From the NCBI RefSeq assembly GCF_030503635.1, contig NZ_CP129965.1, forward strand, positions 2,046,001-2,110,000: DNA of 64,000 nucleotides, read 5' to 3'. Under the pieces are notes generated by a model. It saw only the letters and a list, made by a program, of their open reading frames with translations. It was not told the origin of the DNA and ran no database searches. The translations under genes were made by a program, and so were the position numbers. This DNA comes from Corynebacterium sp. P3-F1. GTDB lineage: Bacteria; Actinomycetota; Actinomycetes; Mycobacteriales; Mycobacteriaceae. Below, one piece after another: positions 1-7,666 of this stretch. Each line of letters opens with the position of its first letter. Position 1 is the first letter of the stretch.

Positions 1-69
1 GATTGCTGAACCCAGACCCATCATGGTCAGGTGGCGGACCTTCAGCCCGCTGTTAAGGGTGTTCGACAT
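1..69 (-). CDS. Amino acid permease, N-terminal fragment (AroP-like)
   Basis: The window opens inside a gene read leftwards; only its first 23 codons are present. They encode a short polar start followed by VRHLTMMGLGSAI, the pattern that opens the first membrane helix of APC-superfamily amino acid permeases of the AroP/GabP/LysP type (HLxMIALGGxIGTG in the family). In C. glutamicum the aromatic amino acid permease gene aroP lies beside dapE, so the neighbourhood supports AroP, but substrate cannot be judged from 23 residues. The start is the ATG at 69-67. Confidence 0.6.
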   Translation of the reverse strand, partial: MSNTLNSGLKVRHLTMMGLGSAI

Positions 70-171
70 GAGTTAAGTGTAGAAACCCTGGGCACCAGCC
101 AATAATTGGGGGTGAATTAAATGAACCGCGGCGAGAGGAAGCAGGCTTAACGACGCCTACCTGCCCGCCCC

Positions 172-1101
172 CTACACCCGGTTCCGAACCACCGGAGTGG
201 CGCTGTGGGGTTCGTGCGTGATGGACCAGTCGGACTGCTCGGTGATGGTGCGGGCGGGAACGTAGGTCTTCTCGCTCGGATTGCGGGTGTCGTAGACGAT
301 GGTTCCGGGTTCCAGGATGACGCCGGGGCCGAGCTCGCACCGGTCGCCGACGTTCAGGTCGATGAGCCCGGCGGAGGGCCGGATGGCGCAGTCCTCACCG
401 ATGCGGATGGGGGTGCGGTTGTGGCCGTTGGTGTTCTCCGCCAAGACGAAGGCGGACAGGCCGATGTCGCTCCCGGCGCCGACGACGCAGGAGGAGAAGA
501 GCCGCCCCTCCACCCGGGCGGGGCCGAGCGTGCCAGCGTTATACGACACTGACCCTTCCCGGTACACGCTTGTCCCCTCCGCCAGATAGGCACCCAGCCG
601 GACGCGCTCCGCCTCTGCGATGGTGATACCGGTGGGCACGACGTAGTCCACCATGCGGGGGAGCCGCTCGATGCCGTAAACGTGGATCGTTCCGCGGGCG
701 CGGAGGTTGGTGCGCACGTACTCGAAGTCGTCGGGCAGGCACGGCCCCTTGTTCGTCCACGCCACAGGAACAAGGTGGTCGAGGACATCCGTCATGTTGA
801 TTTCTAGTGGCTTCACCTTGCGGTGGGAGAGCAAGTGCAACCGCAGGTAGACGTCGTGCGCGTCGATCGCCGGGGCGGACAGGTCGGCGATTTCGGTGCG
901 CACCGGCACCACCTCCACGTGCCGGTCCCTGTCCATGCCGATCAAATTGAGCAGCCGGGGTGAAAGCTCGTTGGCGCTGACGCGGCGGGTGAGGGGGTGG
1001 GTGATGTCGTCGACAAGCTGAACGCTCGGGTACCAGCTGTCCAAGACGGTGCCGTCGGCGGCGATGTTGGCGATTCCTGTGGCGCGTGCTCCTTGGGGCA
1101 T
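172..1101 (-). CDS. dapD: Tetrahydrodipicolinate N-succinyltransferase DapD
   Basis: A 309-residue cytoplasmic enzyme of the succinylase branch of lysine and meso-diaminopimelate synthesis; it transfers succinyl from succinyl-CoA to tetrahydrodipicolinate. The N-terminal half is the actinobacterial DapD domain. The C-terminal half is a left-handed beta-helix with hexapeptide-type repeats (ARVEGRLFSSCVVGAGSDIG, then IRIGEDCAIRPSAG and CELGPGVILEPGTIV), as in hexapeptide acyltransferases. The length is usual for actinobacterial DapD. The open frame runs much farther upstream, but the ATG at 1101-1099 follows a good -10 box and abuts dapE, so it is chosen. It is divergent from dapE, which acts two steps later in the same pathway. 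Confidence 0.92.
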   Translation of the reverse strand: MPQGARATGIANIAADGTVLDSWYPSVQLVDDITHPLTRRVSANELSPRLLNLIGMDRDRHVEVVPVRTEIADLSAPAIDAHDVYLRLHLLSHRKVKPLEINMTDVLDHLVPVAWTNKGPCLPDDFEYVRTNLRARGTIHVYGIERLPRMVDYVVPTGITIAEAERVRLGAYLAEGTSVYREGSVSYNAGTLGPARVEGRLFSSCVVGAGSDIGLSAFVLAENTNGHNRTPIRIGEDCAIRPSAGLIDLNVGDRCELGPGVILEPGTIVYDTRNPSEKTYVPARTITEQSDWSITHEPHSATPVVRNRV

Positions 1102-1107
1102 GGCTGT

Positions 1108-1113
1108 ATCGTA
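1108..1113 (-). promoter_or_regulatory. -10 box of dapD, leaderless
   Basis: TACGAT on the minus strand ends 6 nt before the dapD ATG; there is no ribosome binding site between them, so the transcript probably starts at or next to the ATG. Confidence 0.5.
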
Positions 1114-1130
1114 CGTTGTTGTCCGGCAGG

Positions 1131-1136
1131 TAGGAT
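1131..1136 (+). promoter_or_regulatory. -10 box of dapE, leaderless
   Basis: TAGGAT lies 7 nt before the GTG start of dapE with no Shine-Dalgarno. This box and that of dapD fit back to back in a 42-bp divergent spacer. Confidence 0.55.
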
Positions 1137-1143
1137 CGCACAC

Positions 1144-2253
1144 GTGAATTCCGCAGCTGACACCCCCGCACACCTGGATCTTTTCGCCGATCCGGTCGAG
1201 CTGACCAAGGCGTTGATCGACATTCCGTCGCCGTCGCACGAGGAGGAGGCGATTGCTGACGCGATCCAGTCCGCCCTCGACGCGCTCGACGGAGTGGAGG
1301 TGATCCGCCGCGGCAACACCGTCGTCGCGCGCACCCACCGCGGTCTGGATGAGCGGATCGTGCTTGCCGGGCACATCGATACCGTGCCCATCGCCGATAA
1401 CGTCCCGCACCACGTCGAAGGCGACATTCTCTGGGGCTGCGGCTCCGTGGACATGAAGTCCGGCATGGCCTGCTACCTCCACGCGTTCGCCACTCTGTGC
1501 AACTCCGCCGAGCTGGCCTTCGACCTCACGCTCATTTGCTACGAGGCGGAGGAAGTCGCCGCGACCTATAACGGGCTCGCGCACCTCGAGCAGGACGCAC
1601 CGGAGCTGCTGCAAGGCTCGCTGGCGCTCCTCGGTGAACCGTCCGGCGGCATCATCGAGGCCGGGTGCCAGGGCAGCATCCGCGTGAACGTAACCGCGCA
1701 CGGCACCCGGGCGCACTCCGCGCGCGCGTGGCTCGGGCACAACGCCGCGCACGACCTCGCCGGAGTGCTCACCCGCGTCGCCGCGTACGAGCCGCGCACG
1801 GTCACCATCGCCGGCTGCAAGTACCGCGAAGGCCTCAATGTCGTCGGTTTGTCCGGGGGAGTAGCCACCAACACGCTTCCCGACGAAGCCTCGTTGACCG
1901 TCAACTTCCGCTTCGCCCCCGACCGCAGCCTCGCCGACGCCAAACAGCACCTCGAGAACACGTTGGCACTCGAAGACGGGCTCGAATTGCTTTACGACGA
2001 CGCCGTTCCCGGCGCCCTCCCCGGCCTCGACGCCCCCGCCGCCCAGGGCCTCCTGAGCGCCGTTGGGGGTGAATTCCGCGCGAAATTCGGATGGACGGAT
2101 GTGTCGAGGTTCTCTACTCTTGGTGTTCCGGCTGTGAACTTCGGGCCCGGCGACCCCGGGTTCGCCCACAAGATCGACGAGCGGTGCCCGATCGATCAGA
2201 TCGGCTCGGTCGCCGACACACTCATGGCGTACCTGTCTGGCACGTCTGCGTGA
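1144..2253 (+). CDS. dapE: Succinyl-diaminopimelate desuccinylase DapE
   Basis: An M20-family zinc amidohydrolase of 369 residues that removes succinate from N-succinyl-LL-diaminopimelate, giving LL-DAP for lysine and peptidoglycan. Visible motifs: GHIDTVP (metal His77 and Asp79), GSVDMKSG (bridging Asp103), YEAEEV (catalytic and metal Glu136/137), then the dimerisation domain and the closing GPGDPGFAHKIDE with the last metal His. The length matches the C. glutamicum enzyme. The GTG at 1144 is preferred to an upstream start because it sits 7 nt after a -10 box and gives the usual N-terminus. Confidence 0.93.
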   Translation: MNSAADTPAHLDLFADPVELTKALIDIPSPSHEEEAIADAIQSALDALDGVEVIRRGNTVVARTHRGLDERIVLAGHIDTVPIADNVPHHVEGDILWGCGSVDMKSGMACYLHAFATLCNSAELAFDLTLICYEAEEVAATYNGLAHLEQDAPELLQGSLALLGEPSGGIIEAGCQGSIRVNVTAHGTRAHSARAWLGHNAAHDLAGVLTRVAAYEPRTVTIAGCKYREGLNVVGLSGGVATNTLPDEASLTVNFRFAPDRSLADAKQHLENTLALEDGLELLYDDAVPGALPGLDAPAAQGLLSAVGGEFRAKFGWTDVSRFSTLGVPAVNFGPGDPGFAHKIDERCPIDQIGSVADTLMAYLSGTSA

Positions 2254-2322
2254 CCCATGCCCTGACACTGGTACTCCGCTACTGACAATCCGATACTGAA
2301 GCAGACTTAGAAGGCTTTTTAC

Positions 2323-3123
2323 GTGGCTCCACACAAAACTCCGCGCCCGGACCGGGACCGCACACTGAGCGGCCCGATTCTGCGGCGCCACAAGGGCGGC
2401 GACGCCGATTCCCCGTCGACCTACGACCAGCGGTTGTTGCAGATGGGGCGGGCGGACCACGACTGGAAGCATGCGGACCCGTGGCGCGTCATGCGCATCA
2501 CCAGCGAGTTCGTGTCGGGCTTCGACGCGCTGCATGATCTCGATTGGGCTGTGACCGTGTTCGGTTCCGCACGGCTCGGCGAGGGCACCCCGGAGTACGA
2601 GCAGGCTCGTGACTTGGGTAAAAAACTCGTGGAGGCCGGCTACGCCGTGATCACCGGTGGTGGCCCCGGATTGATGGAGGGGCCGAACCGCGGTGCGCAC
2701 GAAGCGGGTGGCATGTCGGTGGGCCTCGGTATCGAGCTTCCCTTCGAACAAGGACTCAACCCCTGGGTCGACTTGGGTCTGAACTTTCGCTATTTCTTCG
2801 CGCGCAAGACCATGTTCCTCAAGTACTCGCAGGCGTTCGTGTCGCTGCCCGGCGGCTTCGGCACCATGGACGAGGTCTTCGAGGTCCTGTGCATGATCCA
2901 GACGGGCAAGGTCACCAACTTCCCGATGGTGCTGCTCGGAACCGACTTCTGGTCCGGCCTGGTGGACTGGATCCGCTCGCAGCAGCTCGCCCGCGGGCTC
3001 ATCTCGGAGGGCGATGACCAGCTCTTCCTCGTTACGGATTCCGTCGACGAGGCTGTCGAGTACATCGTGAACACCCACCGCGAAATGTCGGACCCGCGGA
3101 ACCTGCACAAGTACGAGAAGTGA
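2323..3123 (+). CDS. LOG family protein (TIGR00730, cytokinin riboside monophosphate phosphoribohydrolase-like)
   Basis: A 266-residue Rossmann-fold protein. It carries the two family signatures GGGPGLMEGPNRGAHEAGG (about residues 112-130) and PGGFGTMDEVFE (from residue 176), the PGGxGTxxE nucleotide-binding motif of LOG proteins, which hydrolyse nucleoside 5'-monophosphates to free base and ribose phosphate. The old name lysine decarboxylase is not supported. The start is a GTG. The stop overlaps the GTG of folP2 by 4 bp, so the two are translationally coupled; the same pairing near dapE, folP2 and gpgS is found in other Corynebacteriales. The physiological substrate is unknown. Confidence 0.8.
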   Translation: MAPHKTPRPDRDRTLSGPILRRHKGGDADSPSTYDQRLLQMGRADHDWKHADPWRVMRITSEFVSGFDALHDLDWAVTVFGSARLGEGTPEYEQARDLGKKLVEAGYAVITGGGPGLMEGPNRGAHEAGGMSVGLGIELPFEQGLNPWVDLGLNFRYFFARKTMFLKYSQAFVSLPGGFGTMDEVFEVLCMIQTGKVTNFPMVLLGTDFWSGLVDWIRSQQLARGLISEGDDQLFLVTDSVDEAVEYIVNTHREMSDPRNLHKYEK

Positions 3124-4028
3124 CGCAGGAAAAGGCCAGTGGACTGCCCCGCGTCATGGCCATCATCAACCGCACCCCGGACTCGTTTTACGACCAAGGT
3201 GCGACCTTCGCTTTCGACGCCGCCTTGGAACGCTGCCGGGAGGTAGTGCAGGCGGGCGCGAGCATCGTCGATGTGGGCGGTGTGAAAGCGGGTCCCGGCG
3301 ACACTGTCGGCATTCAGGAGGAAATCGACCGCGTGGTCCCGTTCATCGCGGCCGTCCGCGAGCAGCTCGCCGGCATTGCGCCGGACGAGGCGGAAAACAG
3401 CGCTCCCGACAACGCCGCCGACGCTACCGCCAGGATCGACATTTCCGTGGACACCTGGCGCCCCGAAGTGGCGGAGGCCGCAGTGCAAGCCGGTGCGACA
3501 CTCATTAACGACACGTGGGCCGGATACGAACCGGAGCTCATCGAGGTCGCCGGTGCACACAAGGTCGGGTACGTGTGCTCCCACACCGGCGGCGCGACAC
3601 CGCGCACGCGCCCCCACCGCGTCCACTACGACGACGTGGTCGCGGATGTCATCCGCGAAACAACAGCCCTGGCCGAGCGAGCTGTCGCCTGCGGGGTCCC
3701 GGAGGAGAAGGTCTTTATCGATCCGACGCACGACTTTGGCAAGAACACCTTCCACGGGCTGGAGATTCTGCGGCGTATCGACGAGGTCGTTGCCACGGGC
3801 TGGCCGGTGCTGATGGCGCTGTCCAACAAGGACTTCATCGGCGAGACGACTGGTCGGACGGTTGGGGTGCGCGTCGCCGGCACTCTCGCCGCCACCGCGT
3901 GGTGCGCCGCCCGCGGCGTCGCCGCATTCCGCGTCCACGAGGTCGCTGAGACCATCGACGTCATCCGCACCACCGCGGCAATTCAGGGCACCGTACGTCC
4001 GCTCGACACCACCCGGGGACTCGCCTGA
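3120..4028 (+). CDS. folP2: Dihydropteroate synthase paralogue FolP2
   Basis: A 302-residue TIM-barrel protein of the pterin-binding family. The N-terminus MAIINRTPDSFYDQG corresponds to the pterin/pyrophosphate loop of dihydropteroate synthase (NVTPDSFSDGG in true FolP), and DVGGVKAGPGD replaces the usual DIGGESTRPG. The usual loop serine and arginine are therefore missing. In mycobacteria the gene beside gpgS is folP2, reported not to work as a normal DHPS, and the sequence here fits that second class. It overlaps the LOG gene upstream and gpgS downstream (TGATG), so it belongs to one operon and may serve carbohydrate rather than folate metabolism; that is inference. Confidence 0.8.
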   Translation: MTQEKASGLPRVMAIINRTPDSFYDQGATFAFDAALERCREVVQAGASIVDVGGVKAGPGDTVGIQEEIDRVVPFIAAVREQLAGIAPDEAENSAPDNAADATARIDISVDTWRPEVAEAAVQAGATLINDTWAGYEPELIEVAGAHKVGYVCSHTGGATPRTRPHRVHYDDVVADVIRETTALAERAVACGVPEEKVFIDPTHDFGKNTFHGLEILRRIDEVVATGWPVLMALSNKDFIGETTGRTVGVRVAGTLAATAWCAARGVAAFRVHEVAETIDVIRTTAAIQGTVRPLDTTRGLA

Positions 4029-4783
4029 TGATGTGCGCGAGCGGAACCGTCTCCGTCGTCATTCCCGCCCTCAACGAGGAGAGCACCGTCGCGGCCGTCG
4101 TGCGCGCGGCCCGCGCGTCCTGCGCCGACGAGGTCATCGTCGTCGACTCGGACTCCACGGACGCGACAGCCGCCAACGCCTCAGCCGCCGGGGCCACGGT
4201 GCTCAACTGGCGCGACATCGCCCCCGATATCCCCGTCCAACCCGGCAAGGGCGAAGCGCTCTGGCGTGGGGTCCGCGCCGCGCACGGCGACATCGTCGTC
4301 TTCCTCGACGCAGATGTGACCACGGTGGGGCCGGAGTGGGTGGATGGGCTGGTTGGGGGGTTCGTCGATAAGCGTGTGCACCTTGTGAAAGCGACCTATG
4401 CCCGCACGCTCGACGGTGCCCCGCGTGGCGGCGGGCGCGTGACGGAGCTGACTGCGAAACCGCTGCTGCGGCTGCTGTTTCCGCACCTTCCGCAGCTCGA
4501 CCAGCCACTCGCCGGCGAATACGCCATCCGTCGCAGCACCGCACTCGAGGTGCCGTTCGTCGCCGGGTACGGCGTTGAAGCGGGCCTGCTTATCGACGTC
4601 GCCGCCCTCCACGGCCCCTCCTCCCTCACCCAAGTCGACCTCGGGCAGAGAATCCACCGCAACCGGCCTCTGTCCGAGCTGGCCGACATGTCCGAAACCG
4701 TCGCCCGGACCATCCTTTCCCGCGCCGGTGTCGCCGGTATCGGCGACGTTCCCCAACGTCAGCCATGGACGGAACTGCGGTAG
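4028..4783 (+). CDS. gpgS: Glucosyl-3-phosphoglycerate synthase GpgS
   Basis: A GT-A glycosyltransferase (GT81) of 251 residues that transfers glucose from a nucleotide sugar to 3-phosphoglycerate, the first step towards glucosylglycerate and, in mycobacteria, methylglucose lipopolysaccharide. Key features are VVIPALNEESTVA at the N-terminus (nucleotide binding), IVVDSDSTDAT, GKGEALWRG, and FLDADV, the metal-binding D-x-D. The later GEYAIRRS and VEAGLLIDVA segments are typical of the acceptor domain. It is shorter than mycobacterial GpgS (about 320 residues). The ATG overlaps the folP2 stop. Confidence 0.85.
   Translation: MMCASGTVSVVIPALNEESTVAAVVRAARASCADEVIVVDSDSTDATAANASAAGATVLNWRDIAPDIPVQPGKGEALWRGVRAAHGDIVVFLDADVTTVGPEWVDGLVGGFVDKRVHLVKATYARTLDGAPRGGGRVTELTAKPLLRLLFPHLPQLDQPLAGEYAIRRSTALEVPFVAGYGVEAGLLIDVAALHGPSSLTQVDLGQRIHRNRPLSELADMSETVARTILSRAGVAGIGDVPQRQPWTELR
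4363..4373 (+). repeat. Copy 1 of the CGTCGATAAGC word
   Basis: Within gpgS, read as V-D-K on the coding strand. Confidence 0.7.
4588..4598 (-). repeat. Copy 2 of the CGTCGATAAGC word
   Basis: Within gpgS on the opposite strand to copy 1; the coding strand reads L-I-D with the uncommon leucine codon CTT. Confidence 0.7.
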
Positions 4784-4786
4784 CAT
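4781..4786 (+). promoter_or_regulatory. -10 box inside the gpgS stop codon
   Basis: TAGCAT begins with the gpgS TAG stop and ends 6 nt before the ATG at 4793, giving the next gene its own probable leaderless promoter. Confidence 0.4.
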
Positions 4787-4792
4787 CAGCTC

Positions 4793-5158
4793 ATGCTGTC
4801 TTGGTTGATCCTCATCCTCGTCATCGCCGCGATCGCGCTGTTCGGCGCGTGGGTGTCCTCAGCGATCTTCGGCCGCGGTGAAGCACTGCCGCCCATGGAC
4901 GAGCCGCAAGACGTCATTGCCGACAACCGCGCAGCCGTCGACGAAGGACGCTACGACGACATCGCCCTCGAAGTCGTTCCCCGCGGATACCGCCAAGACC
5001 AGGTCGACGCTCTCATCGAGCACCTGATCAGGGTGCAAGAGCGTAAGATTGGGGGAGAGTTTCCGGCGTCCGCACCCAAGGTGGAATCCCGCCTCGAGTC
5101 GGCCGGCGGAAAGCAGACAACCGAAGAGCCAAGGAGTAACACCACATGGCAGCAATGA
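4793..5158 (+). CDS. DivIVA-domain membrane-anchored protein (Rv1209-like)
   Basis: A 121-residue protein with one N-terminal membrane helix (residues 2-25), then a short cytoplasmic part holding RGYRQDQVDALIEHL, the DivIVA-domain motif (YdxxqVDxfL) used by Wag31-type proteins to sense curved membrane. The C-terminal third is polar and low in predicted structure. It sits between gpgS and the DUF3117 gene as Rv1209 does in M. tuberculosis. Its role is unknown; a polar-growth or envelope-localisation function is inferred from the motif. Confidence 0.7.
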   Translation: MLSWLILILVIAAIALFGAWVSSAIFGRGEALPPMDEPQDVIADNRAAVDEGRYDDIALEVVPRGYRQDQVDALIEHLIRVQERKIGGEFPASAPKVESRLESAGGKQTTEEPRSNTTWQQ

Positions 5159-5316
5159 AGCCGCGTACCGGCAACGGTCCGATGGAAGTCGTCGAAGAGA
5201 GCCGCAAAATCGTGATGCGCATCCCGTCCGACGGCGGTGGACGCCTCGTGGTGGAGCTCAACAACGAGGAAGCGGCCGAGCTCGGTCAGCTCCTCACCGA
5301 TGTCGCAGCGCAGTAG
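5146..5316 (+). CDS. DUF3117 small conserved protein
   Basis: A 56-residue protein (MAAMKPRTGNGPMEVVEESR..., ending LGQLLTDVAAQ) of the DUF3117 family, small proteins conserved across Actinobacteria and found at this same position (Rv1211-like). Its ATG at 5146 lies inside the end of the DivIVA-domain gene (13 bp overlap) and is preceded by AGGAG at 5133-5137. The function is unknown. Confidence 0.8.
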   Translation: MAAMKPRTGNGPMEVVEESRKIVMRIPSDGGGRLVVELNNEEAAELGQLLTDVAAQ

Positions 5317-5325
5317 AGCTGCGGG

Positions 5326-5331
5326 TAACAT
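5326..5331 (+). promoter_or_regulatory. -10 box of the rlmA-like gene, leaderless
   Basis: TAACAT ends 8 nt before the ATG at 5340; no Shine-Dalgarno is present. Confidence 0.45.
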
Positions 5332-5339
5332 GATTCGCC

Positions 5340-6218
5340 ATGCTCAAAGACATTGTTGATGTGCTGGCGGACCCCATTGACGGTAGTGCCCTGACGGGCG
5401 CGGACGATTTTAGCCGCCTCGTCTCCGAGTCCGGGCACTCCTACGACGTGGCCAAGCAAGGCTATGTCACGCTGGCCTCGGGAGCAGGGATCGCGCACCA
5501 CGGCGACAGCCCGGAGATGGTGGCGTCGCGTGAGGCGTTCCTGTCCCGCGGCCATTTCGCGCCGTTCGTGGAGACGGTCACGGAGCGAGTCCTCGATGCT
5601 CTCCAGTGTCTTCCGCTTGACGACGTTTCTGCGACACCCCCAAGCATCCTCGAGGTCGGCGCCGGCACCGGCTACTACCTCTCCCACACCCTTGACGCGG
5701 TGGAGAATTCCCGCGGCATCGGTGTGGATATCGCCGTTCCCGCCGCGAAGCACCTGGCCAAGGCGCACCCGAACATCGGCGCTGTCGTGGCAGATGTGTG
5801 GGATGGCTTGCCCGTGCGCGACCGCTCCGTCGACGTGATCACCGTGATCTTCGCGCCGCGCAACCCGCAGGAGTTCGCCCGCGTTCTTGTCGACGACGGC
5901 GAGGTCCTCATCCTCACCCCCCAATCCGGCCACCTCGACGAACTCCGAGAGCCCCTCGGCATCCTGGGCGTCGAGGAAGGCAAGATGGAGCGCATGCTCG
6001 AGCAAGCAGCCGGCCACTTGGAGCCGGTCGGGGAGCCGGAGCTGATCGAGTTCCCAATGCACCTCGACCGCGAATCTATTGCCGCCCAGGTGGGCATGAG
6101 CCCGTCTGCGCGCCACCTCGATCCAGACGTTCTCGCCGAGCGCGTCGCTGGTCTGCCGGAGACGATGTCGGTGACCGCCCGCGCGCAGCTCACGCGGATG
6201 AAGAAAGCAGCGCGCTAG
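5340..6218 (+). CDS. RlmA-family 23S rRNA (guanine-N1) methyltransferase homologue
   Basis: A 292-residue class I SAM methyltransferase. Motif I is ILEVGAGTGYYL (about residue 105), and the region SYDVAKQGYVTLAS matches the signature after the zinc finger of RlmA enzymes (FDxAKEGYVNLL), as does MVASREAFLSRGHFAPF. RlmA(I)/(II) methylate G745/G748 of 23S rRNA. In RlmA the first 35 residues hold a four-cysteine zinc site; here that segment (LADPIDGSAL ... ESGHSYD) has no cysteine. Either the finger folds without zinc or the protein has another RNA target. It stands alone, convergent with the GH32-like gene. Confidence 0.75.
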   Translation: MLKDIVDVLADPIDGSALTGADDFSRLVSESGHSYDVAKQGYVTLASGAGIAHHGDSPEMVASREAFLSRGHFAPFVETVTERVLDALQCLPLDDVSATPPSILEVGAGTGYYLSHTLDAVENSRGIGVDIAVPAAKHLAKAHPNIGAVVADVWDGLPVRDRSVDVITVIFAPRNPQEFARVLVDDGEVLILTPQSGHLDELREPLGILGVEEGKMERMLEQAAGHLEPVGEPELIEFPMHLDRESIAAQVGMSPSARHLDPDVLAERVAGLPETMSVTARAQLTRMKKAAR

Positions 6219-6270
6219 CCGCGGGTTTCGCCAGGGTAGCCCGCACGTTTGCCGCGCCCGTGACCTCGCG

Positions 6271-7650
6271 CTAGCCGCGGCTCCACTGGTTCACGATTTC
6301 TGCGTCGCCGTCAGCAGCGACGCGGAGCTCGCCGACGCCGTTTTCGGGCCAGAAGCGGCTGGCCAAGGTGACGGCACCGCCGCCGGCGAAGACTTCGATG
6401 GCCGAGCCGTCGACAAGCACGGAAATGTGGTCTTCGTCCTCGTCGGAAAGCTCGGCCGTGGCGGGAGAACCGTCCAATCGGTCGAGGGTGATCTGATCGC
6501 CGGAGTGGGTGATGGAAGCCGCAACGTCGCCGTTGGTGTCCAGCACCTCGACCGTCACAGACGATCCGACGGGGATGTCGCACATTCCGGTCCAGAGCTT
6601 GGCGCGTTCAGTAGCGCTCACAGCGTCGGGAAGGCCTTTCGCAGGTGTCTGGAAGAGCTCGCCGCCCGCGAGCGTGACCACTCGCGGCAGGGAAAGCGCG
6701 TTCGCCCAGCCTTCGGTCTCCCACGTGGGCTGCGCGGTCGGGTCGCCCCCGCGGCCGGTGGCGGCCAAAAGACCGAAGATGCGGGCTTCGGCGTAGCGCT
6801 CGTCGTCGGTCTGCGTGCCGCGCACGACGTTCGTGCTGCGAGGACGCGTGAAGTCGTGGCCGTGGTCGAGGCGGCGGAACGAGGTCCTCACGGTGAATTC
6901 GGTCTCGTGGAGCGTGCCCACGAGGTAGCCGGACAGGTCGCCGTCTTCGAGCTCCAAAGTGAGGAAGAGAACATCGTAGATGTCGCCGTCCTCTTCGTCC
7001 CGCAAGCGGATGATGCGGGGGGCAACGGTGACAGCATCGTCGTCGAGCCCGGTATCGCCGTTGAAGCGGAGCGGCCCGAGAAGCGACCATGAGGTGCCGT
7101 CGGAGGAATCGAGGACGACGGGAATGGGCTTTTCGGATGGGCCGCTGCTGGCCAGCATCACCCAGCCGGACTGGCCCCGGTTGCGGTCGGTGCTCTCAGT
7201 CCAGTCAGGCACGACGCAGGGGGAGCGGAACCGGGTGAAGCGTCCCATGTCTTTAACTACTGGTCCGAGGCGCCGCACACCCGTATCGATCTCGCCGGCT
7301 TCGTCGACATCGTCGCAAAGGGCCTCGATTTCGTCGATACGCGCTGCCTGGATTGTTGTTCCGGCGTTGGTGACGGATGTGAAGTAGAGGTCCGTGCCCT
7401 CCGACGTCGACACCACGGAGCCTGCGAGGACTCGGGTTTCGCCTCCGACGGGTGCGATGACGTCGTTGCACTCGTAGAAGTCGAACGGGTTCCCCTCCGA
7501 GAACTGGTGCGCCCACCGGGTGGGGGCGTCGAGCGTCGGCTCGTACTGGTAAAAGAGGTGCCAGTCGTCGCCGTCGCGAAGCATGCCTGCCGCAGCGTCG
7601 AGGATGCCTTTGTCAGCGGTGACATGCAGTTCGGGTCTCAAATTGCTCAC
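6271..7650 (-). CDS. GH32-like protein, catalytic residues lost (probable pseudoenzyme)
   Basis: A 459-residue protein with the fold markers of glycoside hydrolase family 32 (invertase, sucrose-6-phosphate hydrolase): HLFYQYEP near the start, RLDHGHDFTRP, GWANALSLPRVVTL and the beta-sandwich signature SVLVDGSAIEVFAGGG. The three catalytic motifs are altered. The nucleophile motif NDPNG reads LDAAAG, the transition-state motif RDP reads RSP (in RFRSPCVVP), and no E-C acid/base motif is found where TVAPRIIRL occupies its place. It is encoded 17 nt downstream of glgM on the same strand, so it may take part in glycogen or maltosyl metabolism as a binding or regulatory protein. Annotating it as an active sucrase would be wrong on this evidence. 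Confidence 0.8.
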   Translation of the reverse strand: MSNLRPELHVTADKGILDAAAGMLRDGDDWHLFYQYEPTLDAPTRWAHQFSEGNPFDFYECNDVIAPVGGETRVLAGSVVSTSEGTDLYFTSVTNAGTTIQAARIDEIEALCDDVDEAGEIDTGVRRLGPVVKDMGRFTRFRSPCVVPDWTESTDRNRGQSGWVMLASSGPSEKPIPVVLDSSDGTSWSLLGPLRFNGDTGLDDDAVTVAPRIIRLRDEEDGDIYDVLFLTLELEDGDLSGYLVGTLHETEFTVRTSFRRLDHGHDFTRPRSTNVVRGTQTDDERYAEARIFGLLAATGRGGDPTAQPTWETEGWANALSLPRVVTLAGGELFQTPAKGLPDAVSATERAKLWTGMCDIPVGSSVTVEVLDTNGDVAASITHSGDQITLDRLDGSPATAELSDEDEDHISVLVDGSAIEVFAGGGAVTLASRFWPENGVGELRVAADGDAEIVNQWSRG

Positions 7651-7666
7651 AGTTTCGTCCTCCGGG

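Noticed and set aside
172..3108. A 978-codon leftward open frame covering dapE, the LOG gene and dapD
   Set aside because: Only its last 310 codons are dapD; the rest is antisense to dapE and the LOG protein and has no family features.
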